Assembly: GCA_023423675.1 (NCBI GenBank)
Contig: JAFAFD010000261.1
Span: 1-58,159 of the forward strand
Source: Pseudomonadota bacterium
GTDB lineage: Bacteria; Pseudomonadota; Gammaproteobacteria; Xanthomonadales; Xanthomonadaceae
Length of the DNA: 58,159 nucleotides
Direction: 5' to 3'
Under the pieces are notes generated by a model. That model did no database searches. It saw nothing but the letters and a program-made list of their open reading frames with translations, and was not told where the DNA came from. Made by a program: the position numbers and the translations under genes. Below are positions 44,001 through 51,657 of this stretch, one piece after another (position 1 is the first letter of the stretch; each line of letters begins with the position of its first letter).

Positions 44001-47000
44001 ATATCGCCGATGCGATCCGTGACCAGGCGGGCGTGGACCCTGACGTGATTGAGCTGTCCGGCGAGCGCCGCGAGCTTCTGGAAGCCAAGGGCTACCGCGT
44101 GGTGGGTAGTGACTTCATGGATGTGCAACCGCGCAGTTCCTACACTTTCGGCGACGTATTTCGCGCGCCCGATGGTTCCCTTGGCGTGATGCGTGGACAG
44201 GGCGGCTTGGGTAGCAACCGGGTGCGCTTCCAGCCTCTGGATGAGAGCGGCATGCCAGATGATCGCCGCAGCCAATACATGGACCGCGACGACCTGGTGG
44301 GCGTCGAGCATCGTGGTGCGGACAGCGGCTATGACCGGATCGTCATGAATCCTCCGTTCTCCAAGGGGCGTGACATCCAGCACGTACAGCACGCCTACAG
44401 CCTGCTGAAGCCCGGCGGCCGCCTGGTTGCCATCATGAGCGAAGGCGCCTTCTTCCAGAGCAACAAGGCCGCCGAGAACTTCCGCGCCTGGCTGGACGGC
44501 CTGGGCGCCACCAGTGAACGGCTGCCGGAGGGTTCGTTTATGGACCCGGCGCTACCCGTCAATACCGGCGTGAACGCGCGCATGGTGGTGATCGATAAGC
44601 CGGCAGCCGAAGAGTCTCCAGCGCCGCAGCCCGGCGAACAACCGCCCGTGCAGTATTCGTTCGCCGGACGCAATGCTGTCGGCGCTAACCTGCATGCCCT
44701 GAGCACAGCACAGCAGCGCATCGCCATTGGCGAAAACGCCGAGGTCGTTCGCCGAGATACCGGCTGGCACCGTAGCGCTGATGGCAAGTGGCGCTTCGAA
44801 ATCAGCGATCATCAGGCCAGCATCGCCGTGGCCGGTGAGACTGCTGGCGCCATCATCGATATGGCCCACCTCAATGCCATCAACGAGGAGCGCAGTCGAC
44901 CGACCGTCGGCGATGTGCTCAGCCATCCTCAACTGTTCGCTGCATATCCTGACCTGCAGCGTATCCCGGTGGCAGTGATGCCAGAGGGCGGCACTGCGCT
45001 GGCTCGCCTGCGCCGTCTCGCCACTGGTAACCAAATTGAGGTTCAGGCCAACATGCCCCGCACCGAGGTTGCCTCGGCGATCCTGCACGAACTCCAGCAT
45101 GCGATACAGATCCGGGAAGGTTTCGCCATGGGCGGCTCGGCCAGGGCTTTCGTCAGCAACTTCGACAAGACTGGTGCGGCGACCTATCGTCGTTTGGCTG
45201 GAGAGGTGGAGGCGCGCAACACGCAGGCTCGGCTGAAAATGACGCCGCGCCTGCGCCGGGACATTGCACCCGATGAGTCGGCGGACATCCCTGCAAGTCA
45301 GGTGCTGGTGTCGTTCAATGGCCGCGACATCGAGAATGGCCCGTTGCCGCAGAACCTGACGGGGCGTCCGCCGATGACCTCGCAAAGCCTGGTGCGTGCT
45401 TTCGACCTGCAGTTCCCAGCACTGGGCCAGGCTGTGCGCAAGATGCTGAAGCGCGGCAAGGAAGGACAACGGGGCGGCTTGGTGGTGATCGACAGCGCCG
45501 ACCCGTTGCGCATCGCGCACACCTACGCGCGGAAATCCGGTACCGCACTGAGCGATGCCGTTCAACTGTTTGAGGATGGCGGGCGCATCAATGGCTTCTA
45601 CGATGCCAGATCAGGTCTAACTTTTCTGGTCGGCCCGAACCTGAATCCGGTAACCGCACCGGCCGTGGTGCTTCACGAAATGGTTCACGGCCAGCAGCGG
45701 CAGAATCTCGACCAGGCTGCCCACGCCATGCTGATGAATCGCGGCAAAGTCCGGAGCGCCGAACTGCGCACCTTCCTGGACCGTGTGGCCAGCCGCATGA
45801 TCGAGGCCGGCGAGAGCCGCAACATGAAGGAGGCCGCTCCGTATATCGTGGAGCAGGCTGTTATTGAAGGGCGAGAGCAGGGGTTCGCCGAGGCTGATAG
45901 CCGGTTCCTGTCCTGGGTAGACAGTGCGCTGGGCAAGCAGGTGGGTGACTTCCTGCGTAGGTTCCTGGCCAACATCCGTCAGTGGATGCTGCGCCACGGT
46001 CTGCCGGTTGGCCGTATCAGCGTGGACGATCTGGTGCGATATGCGATGGCTGGTGTGGAAAGCGCCGCCGAAGGCCGGGTACGGGGCGACGGCCTAGCCA
46101 TGAGCCAGGACGACATGCGCAAGGCGCGCGTGCTGCAAGGTCCGCCGGTGGCCATCCTGGAGGGGAATGAAGCACCACAGGGCTTCGCTGCGGTTCGCGA
46201 GTGGGCGGCGAAGCTATTCGAGTCTCAAGGTGGCAAGGCAGTGAATCCGGACCTGGGCGATGTGGTGCTGGATATGCGCGCTGTGCGCGACTCGATGGCG
46301 CATGGCAAGGCCAACCCATACAAGTTCTCGGCGTTCGCGGCCGTCAAGGACGTGCTGGAGCGTGGTGTGGTGGTTCACCGCGCGGACTATGAGAAGGGGG
46401 AGAGTTTCTACGTATCGGCGCCGGTGGTGATCGACGATAAGGATGACATCGTGACCGTGTTGGTGCGCCGCGATCCGAACATGCAGCGCATGTATCTGCA
46501 TTCGGTGGCCACAAAAGAATATCTCCTGAACCGTCGAGTATCCGGTGCTGATGCCACGATGGCAGTGCAGCCTTCCGGCTCGTCCAGTTCAGGAGACGTA
46601 GCCAGTGTACTCCAGCGGCTGCTGACCGCAAGCCTGAATGAACCCGAAGGTCCGCAGTTCAGTCGCTCCGGTCTGCGCGAACTCACCAGCAAGGCTACCG
46701 CCGAACTGAACAAGACCTTCAGCGCTCCGGGAGGCCTGTCCTGGTGGCACAAGACCATCGGCACCATGTACAACCTCGCAGAGCGTTCCCCGGCATTCAA
46801 ACCGGTCTTCGAGTCGGCGCAAGGATTTATCGATGACGTGAGTTATTACGCCAGCGATGCGGCTGATCTGGCGCCGAAACTGCTGCCGAAGCTGGAAACC
46901 TGGCGCGACATCGCAAAGTCCCCGGTGGGCGCTGAGGACAACAAGGCGGTGGCCAAGCCGGTATTCGAGGGCACGCTGATGTGGGCGCGCGACGTGGACG

Positions 47001-49561
47001 GCAAGCCGGTGCGCGTCGATTCGCTGGCTGAGCGCGCCATGCGTCTGACGGCCGACGAGAAGGCGGACATCCTGCGGAAGCAGGGCAAGATTCCCGAGGG
47101 ACTGCTGCGCGCCTGGCGCGGCCTGAGCCCCGAGCAGTTCGCCAAGATGATCGACAGCCGCTACGAGTCGCAGATGCTCAAGGCAGGCATCGTCTGGACC
47201 GACGCTGAGCTGCGCGACATATGGAAGCTCAACGATGCTCAGGTCGCGCTGTACCGCGAGTTCCGCGCCGCCACCGACCGTAGCCTGGACACCATGGCCC
47301 GCGCCGACATGCTGCGCTTCGGCGGCGAGGATGTGAAGGAACTGCGCGACCAGGTGATGGACGCGGCCGATGCGCAGGAGGGCGCCGCGATACTGCGCGA
47401 CCACCTGGCGCAGATGGCTGATGCATGGCCGGAACGCGCCACGAACCTGCTGAACCTGGCACACGGCATGACGGATCGCGCCGAGAAGGTCGCCCAGTTG
47501 CAGGGCGAGGGCTATGCACCGCTGTCGCGCTTCGGCAAGTACACAGTGGACGTGGTGGGTCAGGACGGTCAGCGTGAATACTTCAGCCTGTTCGAGACGA
47601 AGCGCGAGGCCAACCAGATGGCCGAGCAGATGCGTGGCGCGTTTCCTGGCGCCACCGTGAGCCAGGGCACCCTGTCCGAGGAAGCGTACAAGCTATTCGC
47701 TGGCATCACACCGGAAACGCTGGAACTGTTCGGCAACGCCCTCGGTTTCGACTCACAGGGCGATAGCGCACGTGATCAGGCTTTCCAAGACTACCTGCGC
47801 CTGACAAAGACCAACCGCAGCGCAATGCGCCGGCTTATTCACCGAAAGGGCATCGCTGGTTATAGCGAGGACGTAGGGCGGGTACTGGCTTCGTTCGTAT
47901 ACTCCAATGCGCGGCAAACCGCCGCCGGCCTGCACATGGGCGACCTTTCCGAGGCTGTGAACGGCATCCCGCAGGCGCAGGGCGAACTGAAGGACGCCGC
48001 GGTACGGCTGGCCGACTACATCAAGAACCCGCAAGAGGAGGGGCAGGCGGTGCGCGGACTGCTGTTTGCACAGTACCTCGGCGGCTCCGTCGCGTCTGCC
48101 TTCGTCAACATGACCCAACCGGTCCAAGTGACTTTTCCCTGGCTGAGTCAGTATTGCGGGGTGAAGCGCGCTGCGACGGAACTGGGGCGTGCAGCACGTC
48201 AGATGGCGCATCGGTCCTATCAGTTCGAGCCGGACCTGGCCCGGGCATTAAAGCGCGCCGAGGATGATGGGGTGGTGTCCCCGCAGGAGGTCCACCAGTT
48301 GATGGCGCAGGCCCGCGGCAGCGGCTCGCTGCGCGCGGGGGACGGGACGCGCTTGGGTGATGCTCGAGCACTTGCGTCCAACAGCGTGGCGCGCCTGTCG
48401 ATGGCCTGGGGCAAGTTGTTCGGCGCCGCAGAGCAGATCAACCGCCGCATGACCTACATCGCGTCGTATCGCATCGCCAAAGCGCAGAACATGGCCAATC
48501 CTGATGAGTTCGCGCGCCGGGCCGTGCGCGAGACGCAGTTCGTATACTCCAAGGCCAGCAAGATGCGCTGGGGGCGTGGTGCCGTCGGCGGCACCTTGAT
48601 GACCTTCAAGACGTACAGCGTGGCCTATCTTGAGCTGATGCATCGCTTGTGGAATCAGGGTGAGCCTGGTTCGCAGGAGCGCAAGGACGGTCGGAAGGCT
48701 GCTGCCCTGATGATCGGCATGCTGCTGCTCGTCGGCGGCGCCGGTGGCTTGCCGTTCGCCGAAGACGCCGAAGACCTGATCGACGGTGCGGCGCAACTCA
48801 TGGGCTACAACTTTTCTACCGCGAAGGCCAAACAGGAGTTTCTGGAAAGTCTGTTCGGTCGGGTGCTTGCCGACTTCATTGATCGCGGGGTGTCCGGGCT
48901 GCCTGGGGCTCCGCTCGATGTATCGGGCCGGCTGGGTATGGGGAACCTGATACCCGGAACCGGTCTGCTAACTGAAAAGACCAGCCATACGCGAGACGTC
49001 CTGGAAATAGCTGGCCCGATGGGAGACTTTGCCAGCCGAATAGCGAGTGGTACTCGCAAGGTGCTGGGAGGTGATATCGGCAGCGGTATCCTGGAGATGT
49101 CGCCGGGCGCGGTGCGAAATGCGGCCAAAGGCGTGGATATGCTGGCCACTGGCATGTACAGGGACGCCAAGGGCTACAAGGTGCTCGACACCAACGTGCT
49201 CGAGGCCGCTATGAAGTCCATCGGCTTCCAGCCGGCCAGCGTAGCCACTATCCAAGGGGCCAACATGCTCAACCAGAAAGCAAAGGCCTTCTACAACTTG
49301 AAAGCCCAGGAAATTCGCAGCATGTGGGCGGCCGGCATCTTCGAGAAAGACCAGGGCAAGGTTGAGCGCGCGCGGCAAGCAATAGCCGACTGGAATCGGC
49401 GCAACCCTGACCAGCCAATGGCCATCCGAGTGCCAGACATCATGCGACGAGTCCGCGAAATGTCGCTATCGAAGGACGAACGGATAGCGAAGACAGCACC
49501 GAAAGCGATGCGGCAGCAGATGCGAGAGGATCTGGAGCGCACCCGCGCAACGCTGGACTGA
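38006..49561 (+). CDS. Giant polyvalent internal virion protein, 3,851 residues
   Basis: The start ATG overlaps the previous stop; GGGAGAAGG precedes it. The protein begins with two KPWEEF motifs (residues 6-11 and 22-27), then a Gly/Ala hydrophobic region (about 130-240). A ParB-like segment lies near 885-930 (SREGNVLDGHHQWMAA). Residues about 1950-2200 look like an N6-adenine methylase, with VLEPSAGMG at 1990-1998 and NPPF at 2115-2118. HELQH (2361-2365) and HEMVH (2557-2561) are two metalloprotease-like motifs. A barnase/EndoU-like domain covers about 2750-2845, PLSRFG is at 3172-3177, and a hydrophobic helix lies near 3570-3590. Such polyvalent proteins are thought to enter with phage DNA and counter host defences. 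Confidence 0.85.
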   Translation: MADTSKPWEEFASQQPVTGGEKPWEEFGGETKEEGRGLIGHARDLGLSVAKGVIGVPEAAVGLADIPTEGRVGKFLENQDGMLGFRPREAKDFLSDLHTDQYKQQQQDFQDADGVVDKTLHAVQNPSMVVNTVAESLPSMLAGGAVGRGVRALAPALAPVAAGAAGEGAVMAGQQAEQIRQETDDGLLTPAQSGAAVATGVLGSLFSLAGGSLAKKLGIGDADTLLAGGANPGQLVSELASMPAKSIPRKVIEGAISEGFLEELPQSASEQVLQNLALGRDWASGLDEAMVMGTLAGMAMGGPAAVLHGGQPAASRGLADADATFESTPGLEGQTETTAPLALPAPVYEAGSDGQVRTTVDQNSATQAQRQQEAERLDRIRRGEVTDVTPVPAAPKRSEQMGLDPAAGPLSGAAAQAVDSGATDQMVQQAALQQAAEEAQKSGRKGDQVNPETGEITAEQGDLLASDPVTDLQGRLEFVRRQARATGWDAKKIAERDRLQEELDKLAPAPDAGYMQRVGERVKRIEAAQSPDEIAAILAEDQQDEQRHQNAAGRVELAARARGFALDQAAQQQAPTPIGVQDDIQQAQGKADAQQAQAAQPAVSLAPAAESVPAAPATEAKATNLKDAISKVRQAKQKPEQPAALQAVRRGEVGGKLGSGEVVTTSSGRQTTPFPKVSVDSSRKATSTIKAVDQWLMQNALDEARSRGDEFNARQFEANLAKPQRADKDAAEEYLFGQQPAVQPRVLKPLAPKSTATDNSASWVIRNKETGEVIAETFDRKKVDALNTEKYEAVPIQQHLASLNKPKVPSIEGKDIGEGWAEFSKESGTVGIPRADMPQIKAEHRGAMVNFLSARGVQHQEETVPADTLKPTQAEFSRDKVAKAKDFEGGNRSILVSREGNVLDGHHQWMAARDNGEEVRVIRLDAPIRDLVKLAHEFPSSTTDASSGQGATVDARQVRPVPEPAAPDVPKKRPRGVLAKRFQAEAQARAEYFTPGNVVRGYGANYDRVISYNPTESGSWTVTVRSVRKEGDTWVDVPGESERTHMTAPDARDMKRGPAGRIATQGAPTADEFPLKEAAASYSGISNSSSQRAKSDADEFQTYIDVARDAGAVVARTDAQQAAVEQATRELRADYLAQYRRLMNVRAGTYSGYVVGRSGLNSKQADRRNSAYDRAIDTFVAWQKANQDRVRQAALDARTDEEKAADRQAAEQARADKAQRKEDGDRSLMRRILSWKKGSEPVAITKAAHLAGVNFGKDGYPTSIKLTPTDGSVLTSDKFDLAALFRERGMSVPESKRRVRELVDFVRAEDAARPQSEPAEAPKPEPAQPSDSKTPTLDAHVALMQRARSGEATADEFRQAFERTQNARDALVAELGTMKKDDLLKLGGYSFFHRYRNEKKAAIVDALVGRVLEEFALGRSYGPSSYVMSAAGLEAHRQAKASALAELVANTTDDDIKAHAAEVAEAQQEVQARREAQQKAVANPQTLAEFRQAVSYNMETHGESLREAFMRLTPEQRIRYDELEAESTKALREQAKVQAKTRVASAGQTTAGDIIETKHTKHGHDLFVVQLAERVSREDYDTLNNSAKRLGGSYSSYRGNGAVPGFQFRTREAAEAFRKLVTGDTADAQAVAEARRDAFEDDRNQSAAQRLRTMAQALNERADDSLSRVRKQNTDRRARMAASAEASARADKALAATMNNLAAAIEGGKAKFLDTVRQKVQVEFLARELRNAKDAQIRAKYPTYGEQEKHRGEPVDAETVDYSTFPSYTAMRSDLASLARQMAEVDGLKKLAARLEKVADDVTEAYTGWAKQNLLSVSRFTRGDQFADFKSREDAERAIRRSGLTGKAIVLPVKRGQNRIVMAPSEAMKLGLWQGDGDKRITLSGEFGGELVQALGRRSGSKITVPWALESAHEKRKRLESMGIFTGSEYRSALREFAALREAPAEPDKIKQMERAMIGRRNDGLDFFPTSDAVVESMLDAAEIGEGMSVLEPSAGMGHIADAIRDQAGVDPDVIELSGERRELLEAKGYRVVGSDFMDVQPRSSYTFGDVFRAPDGSLGVMRGQGGLGSNRVRFQPLDESGMPDDRRSQYMDRDDLVGVEHRGADSGYDRIVMNPPFSKGRDIQHVQHAYSLLKPGGRLVAIMSEGAFFQSNKAAENFRAWLDGLGATSERLPEGSFMDPALPVNTGVNARMVVIDKPAAEESPAPQPGEQPPVQYSFAGRNAVGANLHALSTAQQRIAIGENAEVVRRDTGWHRSADGKWRFEISDHQASIAVAGETAGAIIDMAHLNAINEERSRPTVGDVLSHPQLFAAYPDLQRIPVAVMPEGGTALARLRRLATGNQIEVQANMPRTEVASAILHELQHAIQIREGFAMGGSARAFVSNFDKTGAATYRRLAGEVEARNTQARLKMTPRLRRDIAPDESADIPASQVLVSFNGRDIENGPLPQNLTGRPPMTSQSLVRAFDLQFPALGQAVRKMLKRGKEGQRGGLVVIDSADPLRIAHTYARKSGTALSDAVQLFEDGGRINGFYDARSGLTFLVGPNLNPVTAPAVVLHEMVHGQQRQNLDQAAHAMLMNRGKVRSAELRTFLDRVASRMIEAGESRNMKEAAPYIVEQAVIEGREQGFAEADSRFLSWVDSALGKQVGDFLRRFLANIRQWMLRHGLPVGRISVDDLVRYAMAGVESAAEGRVRGDGLAMSQDDMRKARVLQGPPVAILEGNEAPQGFAAVREWAAKLFESQGGKAVNPDLGDVVLDMRAVRDSMAHGKANPYKFSAFAAVKDVLERGVVVHRADYEKGESFYVSAPVVIDDKDDIVTVLVRRDPNMQRMYLHSVATKEYLLNRRVSGADATMAVQPSGSSSSGDVASVLQRLLTASLNEPEGPQFSRSGLRELTSKATAELNKTFSAPGGLSWWHKTIGTMYNLAERSPAFKPVFESAQGFIDDVSYYASDAADLAPKLLPKLETWRDIAKSPVGAEDNKAVAKPVFEGTLMWARDVDGKPVRVDSLAERAMRLTADEKADILRKQGKIPEGLLRAWRGLSPEQFAKMIDSRYESQMLKAGIVWTDAELRDIWKLNDAQVALYREFRAATDRSLDTMARADMLRFGGEDVKELRDQVMDAADAQEGAAILRDHLAQMADAWPERATNLLNLAHGMTDRAEKVAQLQGEGYAPLSRFGKYTVDVVGQDGQREYFSLFETKREANQMAEQMRGAFPGATVSQGTLSEEAYKLFAGITPETLELFGNALGFDSQGDSARDQAFQDYLRLTKTNRSAMRRLIHRKGIAGYSEDVGRVLASFVYSNARQTAAGLHMGDLSEAVNGIPQAQGELKDAAVRLADYIKNPQEEGQAVRGLLFAQYLGGSVASAFVNMTQPVQVTFPWLSQYCGVKRAATELGRAARQMAHRSYQFEPDLARALKRAEDDGVVSPQEVHQLMAQARGSGSLRAGDGTRLGDARALASNSVARLSMAWGKLFGAAEQINRRMTYIASYRIAKAQNMANPDEFARRAVRETQFVYSKASKMRWGRGAVGGTLMTFKTYSVAYLELMHRLWNQGEPGSQERKDGRKAAALMIGMLLLVGGAGGLPFAEDAEDLIDGAAQLMGYNFSTAKAKQEFLESLFGRVLADFIDRGVSGLPGAPLDVSGRLGMGNLIPGTGLLTEKTSHTRDVLEIAGPMGDFASRIASGTRKVLGGDIGSGILEMSPGAVRNAAKGVDMLATGMYRDAKGYKVLDTNVLEAAMKSIGFQPASVATIQGANMLNQKAKAFYNLKAQEIRSMWAAGIFEKDQGKVERARQAIADWNRRNPDQPMAIRVPDIMRRVREMSLSKDERIAKTAPKAMRQQMREDLERTRATLD

Positions 49562-49562
49562 A

Positions 49563-49579
49563 CCCCCTGTAAGGATTTG
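49563..49579 (+). promoter_or_regulatory. Copy 4 of intergenic CCCCCTGTARGG motif
   Basis: CCCCCTGTAAGGATTTG starts one base after the giant gene's stop, just as copy 1 follows its upstream gene, and precedes the lysis genes. Confidence 0.55.
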
Positions 49580-49617
49580 CCGTTCTCTGGATGTACCGAA
49601 AACTACCTGCCCAAGAA

Positions 49618-49641
49618 GCCGGGGCGTGATGCCCCGGCCTT
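49618..49641 (+). terminator. Hairpin before the lysis genes
   Basis: GCCGGGGC and GCCCCGGC pair around GTGAT and are followed by CTTT. It could end or weaken transcription from the giant gene, so lysis genes may be set at a lower level or need antitermination. Confidence 0.6.
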
Positions 49642-49655
49642 TGGAGGATGGAGTT

Positions 49656-49913
49656 ATGTCGGAGAGGGCCGGAATGGCGGTAGAGGTGGTGGGCGTTTCG
49701 GTGGCCAACAAGACCACGCTGGCTGGCGCCCTTGCGGGCGCGTTGGGCTGGCTGGCGCAGATCAACTGGGTGGGGCTGGTCGGCGTGCTGGTCGCCGTCA
49801 TCGGTCTGCTGGCCAATATCTATTTCCAGGTTCGCCGCGACCGCCGCGAATCAGCCGAGAGCGCTGCCCGCATCGAGGCCATCCGGGGGCGTTGCGATGT
49901 CGAACAGCCGTAA
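49656..49913 (+). CDS. Holin
   Basis: I choose the start MSERAGMAVEVV with GGAGGA seven bases upstream. The 85-residue protein has a weak amphipathic stretch (TTLAGALAGALGWLAQINW) and one clear membrane helix (VGLVGVLVAVIGLLANIYF). The tail is strongly charged (QVRRDRRESAESAARIEAI). This matches HP1-type and related phage holins. It opens the inner membrane at the time of lysis and activates the endolysin. The endolysin gene overlaps its end by 17 bases. Confidence 0.82.
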   Translation: MSERAGMAVEVVGVSVANKTTLAGALAGALGWLAQINWVGLVGVLVAVIGLLANIYFQVRRDRRESAESAARIEAIRGRCDVEQP

Positions 49914-50430
49914 CCGCGTGCTGGTTGCCGCGCTGACCGTCAGCCTGGCCGGCTTCGGCGCCTGGATGAAGTCGGAGGATTTCAGCGCGAAACCATACGT
50001 GCCGACCAAGGGTGACGTTCCGACCATCGGTTACGGCTCCACCCGCTACGAGAATGGCCAATCGGTGAAGCTGACCGATCCGCCGATCACCCGCCAGCGC
50101 GGCGAACAACTGGCGCGCAGCCTGATGGCGAAGGACGAACAGCAGTTCCGCGACTCGCTGCCCGGCGTGAAGCTGTTCCAGGAAGAGTATGACCTGTACC
50201 TGGATTTCACGGGCCAGTTCGGCATCACCAACTGGCGCGGTAGCTCGATGCGCCGCGACTTGCTCGCCGGCAACTACCGGCAGGCGTGCGACGACCTGCT
50301 GAAGTGGCGCAACCAGGCAGGCCGCGACTGCTCGCTGCCGAAGAACTGGGGGCCGAAGGGCTGCAAAGGTGTGTGGACCAGACAGCAGGAGCGGCATGCG
50401 CAATGCATCGCCGTGCAGGTGCCGCAATGA
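49897..50430 (+). CDS. SAR endolysin (lysozyme family GH24-like)
   Basis: The 177-residue protein has an N-terminal hydrophobic, Ala/Gly-rich signal-anchor-release segment (VLVAALTVSLAGFGAW) after a basic start, then lysozyme motifs. E27 is the likely catalytic glutamate and the KGDVPTIGYGST segment carries the aspartate/threonine pair. It would be exported tethered to the membrane, then released and activated on holin triggering to cut peptidoglycan. It overlaps holin and Rz genes. Three cysteines in the end (RQACDDL, GRDCSLP, KGCKGVW) may form disulfides. Confidence 0.85.
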   Translation: MSNSRNRVLVAALTVSLAGFGAWMKSEDFSAKPYVPTKGDVPTIGYGSTRYENGQSVKLTDPPITRQRGEQLARSLMAKDEQQFRDSLPGVKLFQEEYDLYLDFTGQFGITNWRGSSMRRDLLAGNYRQACDDLLKWRNQAGRDCSLPKNWGPKGCKGVWTRQQERHAQCIAVQVPQ

Positions 50431-50945
50431 CCGCCCGCGAGCTGGGCGCCGTCCTGGCTGCGATAGCGCTGGCTGGCCTGGTGGCCAGCACGCTGACCTA
50501 TCGGCACCTGTACCAGGACGCCACCGCCAACCTGAAGTCGCTGAGCGACCAGGTGGAGCGGCAGAACGCCGAGACTGACGCAAAGCTGGCCGAGCTGACC
50601 GCGCAGCGCGACATGAAACAGGCAGCGCTCAATAAGGCCGCTGCCGACCAAGAGAGGAAGGACAACGATGCTCAGGCTGAAATCGCTCGCCTTGCTGGTG
50701 AGCTGCGCGACCGCCCTGTGCGCGTGCGCATCGTCCCCGCCGCAGGTGGGGGCTGTAGTGGTGGCGCCGCAGGTGACGCAGCCGGCACCGCCGAAGCTGG
50801 TGCAGGAGACGCCGCCTCGGCCTACGGGCTACTACCGGAAGAAAATTCTCGACGCTTTAACGACTCCCTGAGCGAAGTCGAAACCCTGAGCGCGGCCTAC
50901 AACTCGTGTCGCGCCCGGTTGATCCCCCAAGAGCCGACCCTGTAG
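50427..50945 (+). CDS. Rz: i-spanin Rz
   Basis: The start overlaps the endolysin stop (ATGA). The 172-residue protein has a single N-terminal membrane helix (ELGAVLAAIALAGLVASTL) followed by a coiled coil (NLKSLSDQVERQNAETDAKLA). A Gly/Ala-rich region ends in FNDSLSEVETLSAAYNSCRARL. This is the inner-membrane half of the spanin complex, which fuses the two membranes in the last step of lysis. The Rz1 gene lies entirely inside it in another frame, a typical arrangement. Confidence 0.88.
   Translation: MTARELGAVLAAIALAGLVASTLTYRHLYQDATANLKSLSDQVERQNAETDAKLAELTAQRDMKQAALNKAAADQERKDNDAQAEIARLAGELRDRPVRVRIVPAAGGGCSGGAAGDAAGTAEAGAGDAASAYGLLPEENSRRFNDSLSEVETLSAAYNSCRARLIPQEPTL
50668..50871 (+). CDS. 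Rz1: o-spanin Rz1 lipoprotein, nested in Rz
   Basis: This 67-residue frame sits wholly inside Rz in a shifted frame. It begins MLRLKSLALLVSCATALCAC: a signal peptide and the lipobox LCAC, with C20 lipidated. The mature part is Pro-rich (PQVTQPAPPKLVQETPPRPT). This is the outer-membrane half of the spanin and pairs with Rz across the periplasm. The nested position and the lipobox make the call firm. Confidence 0.9.
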   Translation: MLRLKSLALLVSCATALCACASSPPQVGAVVVAPQVTQPAPPKLVQETPPRPTGYYRKKILDALTTP

Positions 50946-50955
50946 GGAGGAAACC

Positions 50956-51549
50956 ATGGCCTACACCGCATATCGGGTGCTCAAGGCACCTATCGACCAG
51001 ATCGAGCGCTTCATGACCGAGGCCATCGCCGATGGCTGGCAGCCGCTCGGTGCGCCTATCCTGCTCTACCCCGACGACAAGGCCGTCTACCAGGCTCTGG
51101 TCAAGGGTACGCCGGATGGTAGTGGCACTGGCCCTGTCACCATCGTGGTGGACGACATCACCGATGCTTCCGCCATCGGCAAATCTCTGCTGACTGCCGT
51201 CAACGATGGCGATGGGCGTGCAGCAATCGGGGCCGGCACTTCCAATCTGCAGTTGGGCACCACCGCAACCACCGCCAAAGCGGGAGACTATGCGCCTGCC
51301 TGGGGGGATGTGACAGGGAAACCGGCGGTTATTGCGGCTGGTACTGATGCCGCGACAGCAAGGGGGGCTATTGGCGCGGGAACATCCAGCCTTGCGATCG
51401 GTACAACCGCTACTACCGCGGCGGCTGGCGACCACAACCATGCAATCACTGCTGATGCTGCCAGTGGGTTGGCTGCAGCCTCCAGCGTTCAAGATGCGTT
51501 CGTAGCGGTTTCGGCGCGAATCAAGGCTCTGGAGTCGGCTGCGCCGTAG
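50956..51549 (+). CDS. Head-fibre-like protein with DUF1737 N-terminus
   Basis: GGGAGGAAA precedes the start. Residues 1-35 (YRVLKAPIDQIERFMTEAIA, DGWQPLGAPI) form a DUF1737 domain. The rest is Ala/Thr/Gly repeats with two copies of IGAGTS-x-L-x-x-GTTATTA and a collagen-like feel, ending in a short helix. Similar proteins decorate phage heads or tail fibres. It sits after the lysis genes, separated from the other structural genes, as in several podoviruses. Confidence 0.75.
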   Translation: MAYTAYRVLKAPIDQIERFMTEAIADGWQPLGAPILLYPDDKAVYQALVKGTPDGSGTGPVTIVVDDITDASAIGKSLLTAVNDGDGRAAIGAGTSNLQLGTTATTAKAGDYAPAWGDVTGKPAVIAAGTDAATARGAIGAGTSSLAIGTTATTAAAGDHNHAITADAASGLAAASSVQDAFVAVSARIKALESAAP

Positions 51550-51657
51550 ATGAATGCAATATGCCATGGATGGCGCATTTGAAGGCACAGGGCCTTGCGC
51601 AGGCGGAAGGTGAGGGGGGACATTACCGCATTCCACGGAGCTTCAACCAAAGGAACG

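Noticed and set aside
39674..44392. Long minus-strand frames opposite the giant gene (783 and 696 codons)
   Set aside because: Composition is Arg/His/Ala-biased as expected for antisense of GC-rich DNA, with no motifs and no ribosome sites. The plus-strand protein has recognisable domains.
49732..49896. Longer N-terminus for the endolysin (start at 49732)
   Set aside because: The ATG at 49897 places the signal-anchor segment at the very N-terminus, as SAR endolysins require. The longer form would overlap most of the holin gene.
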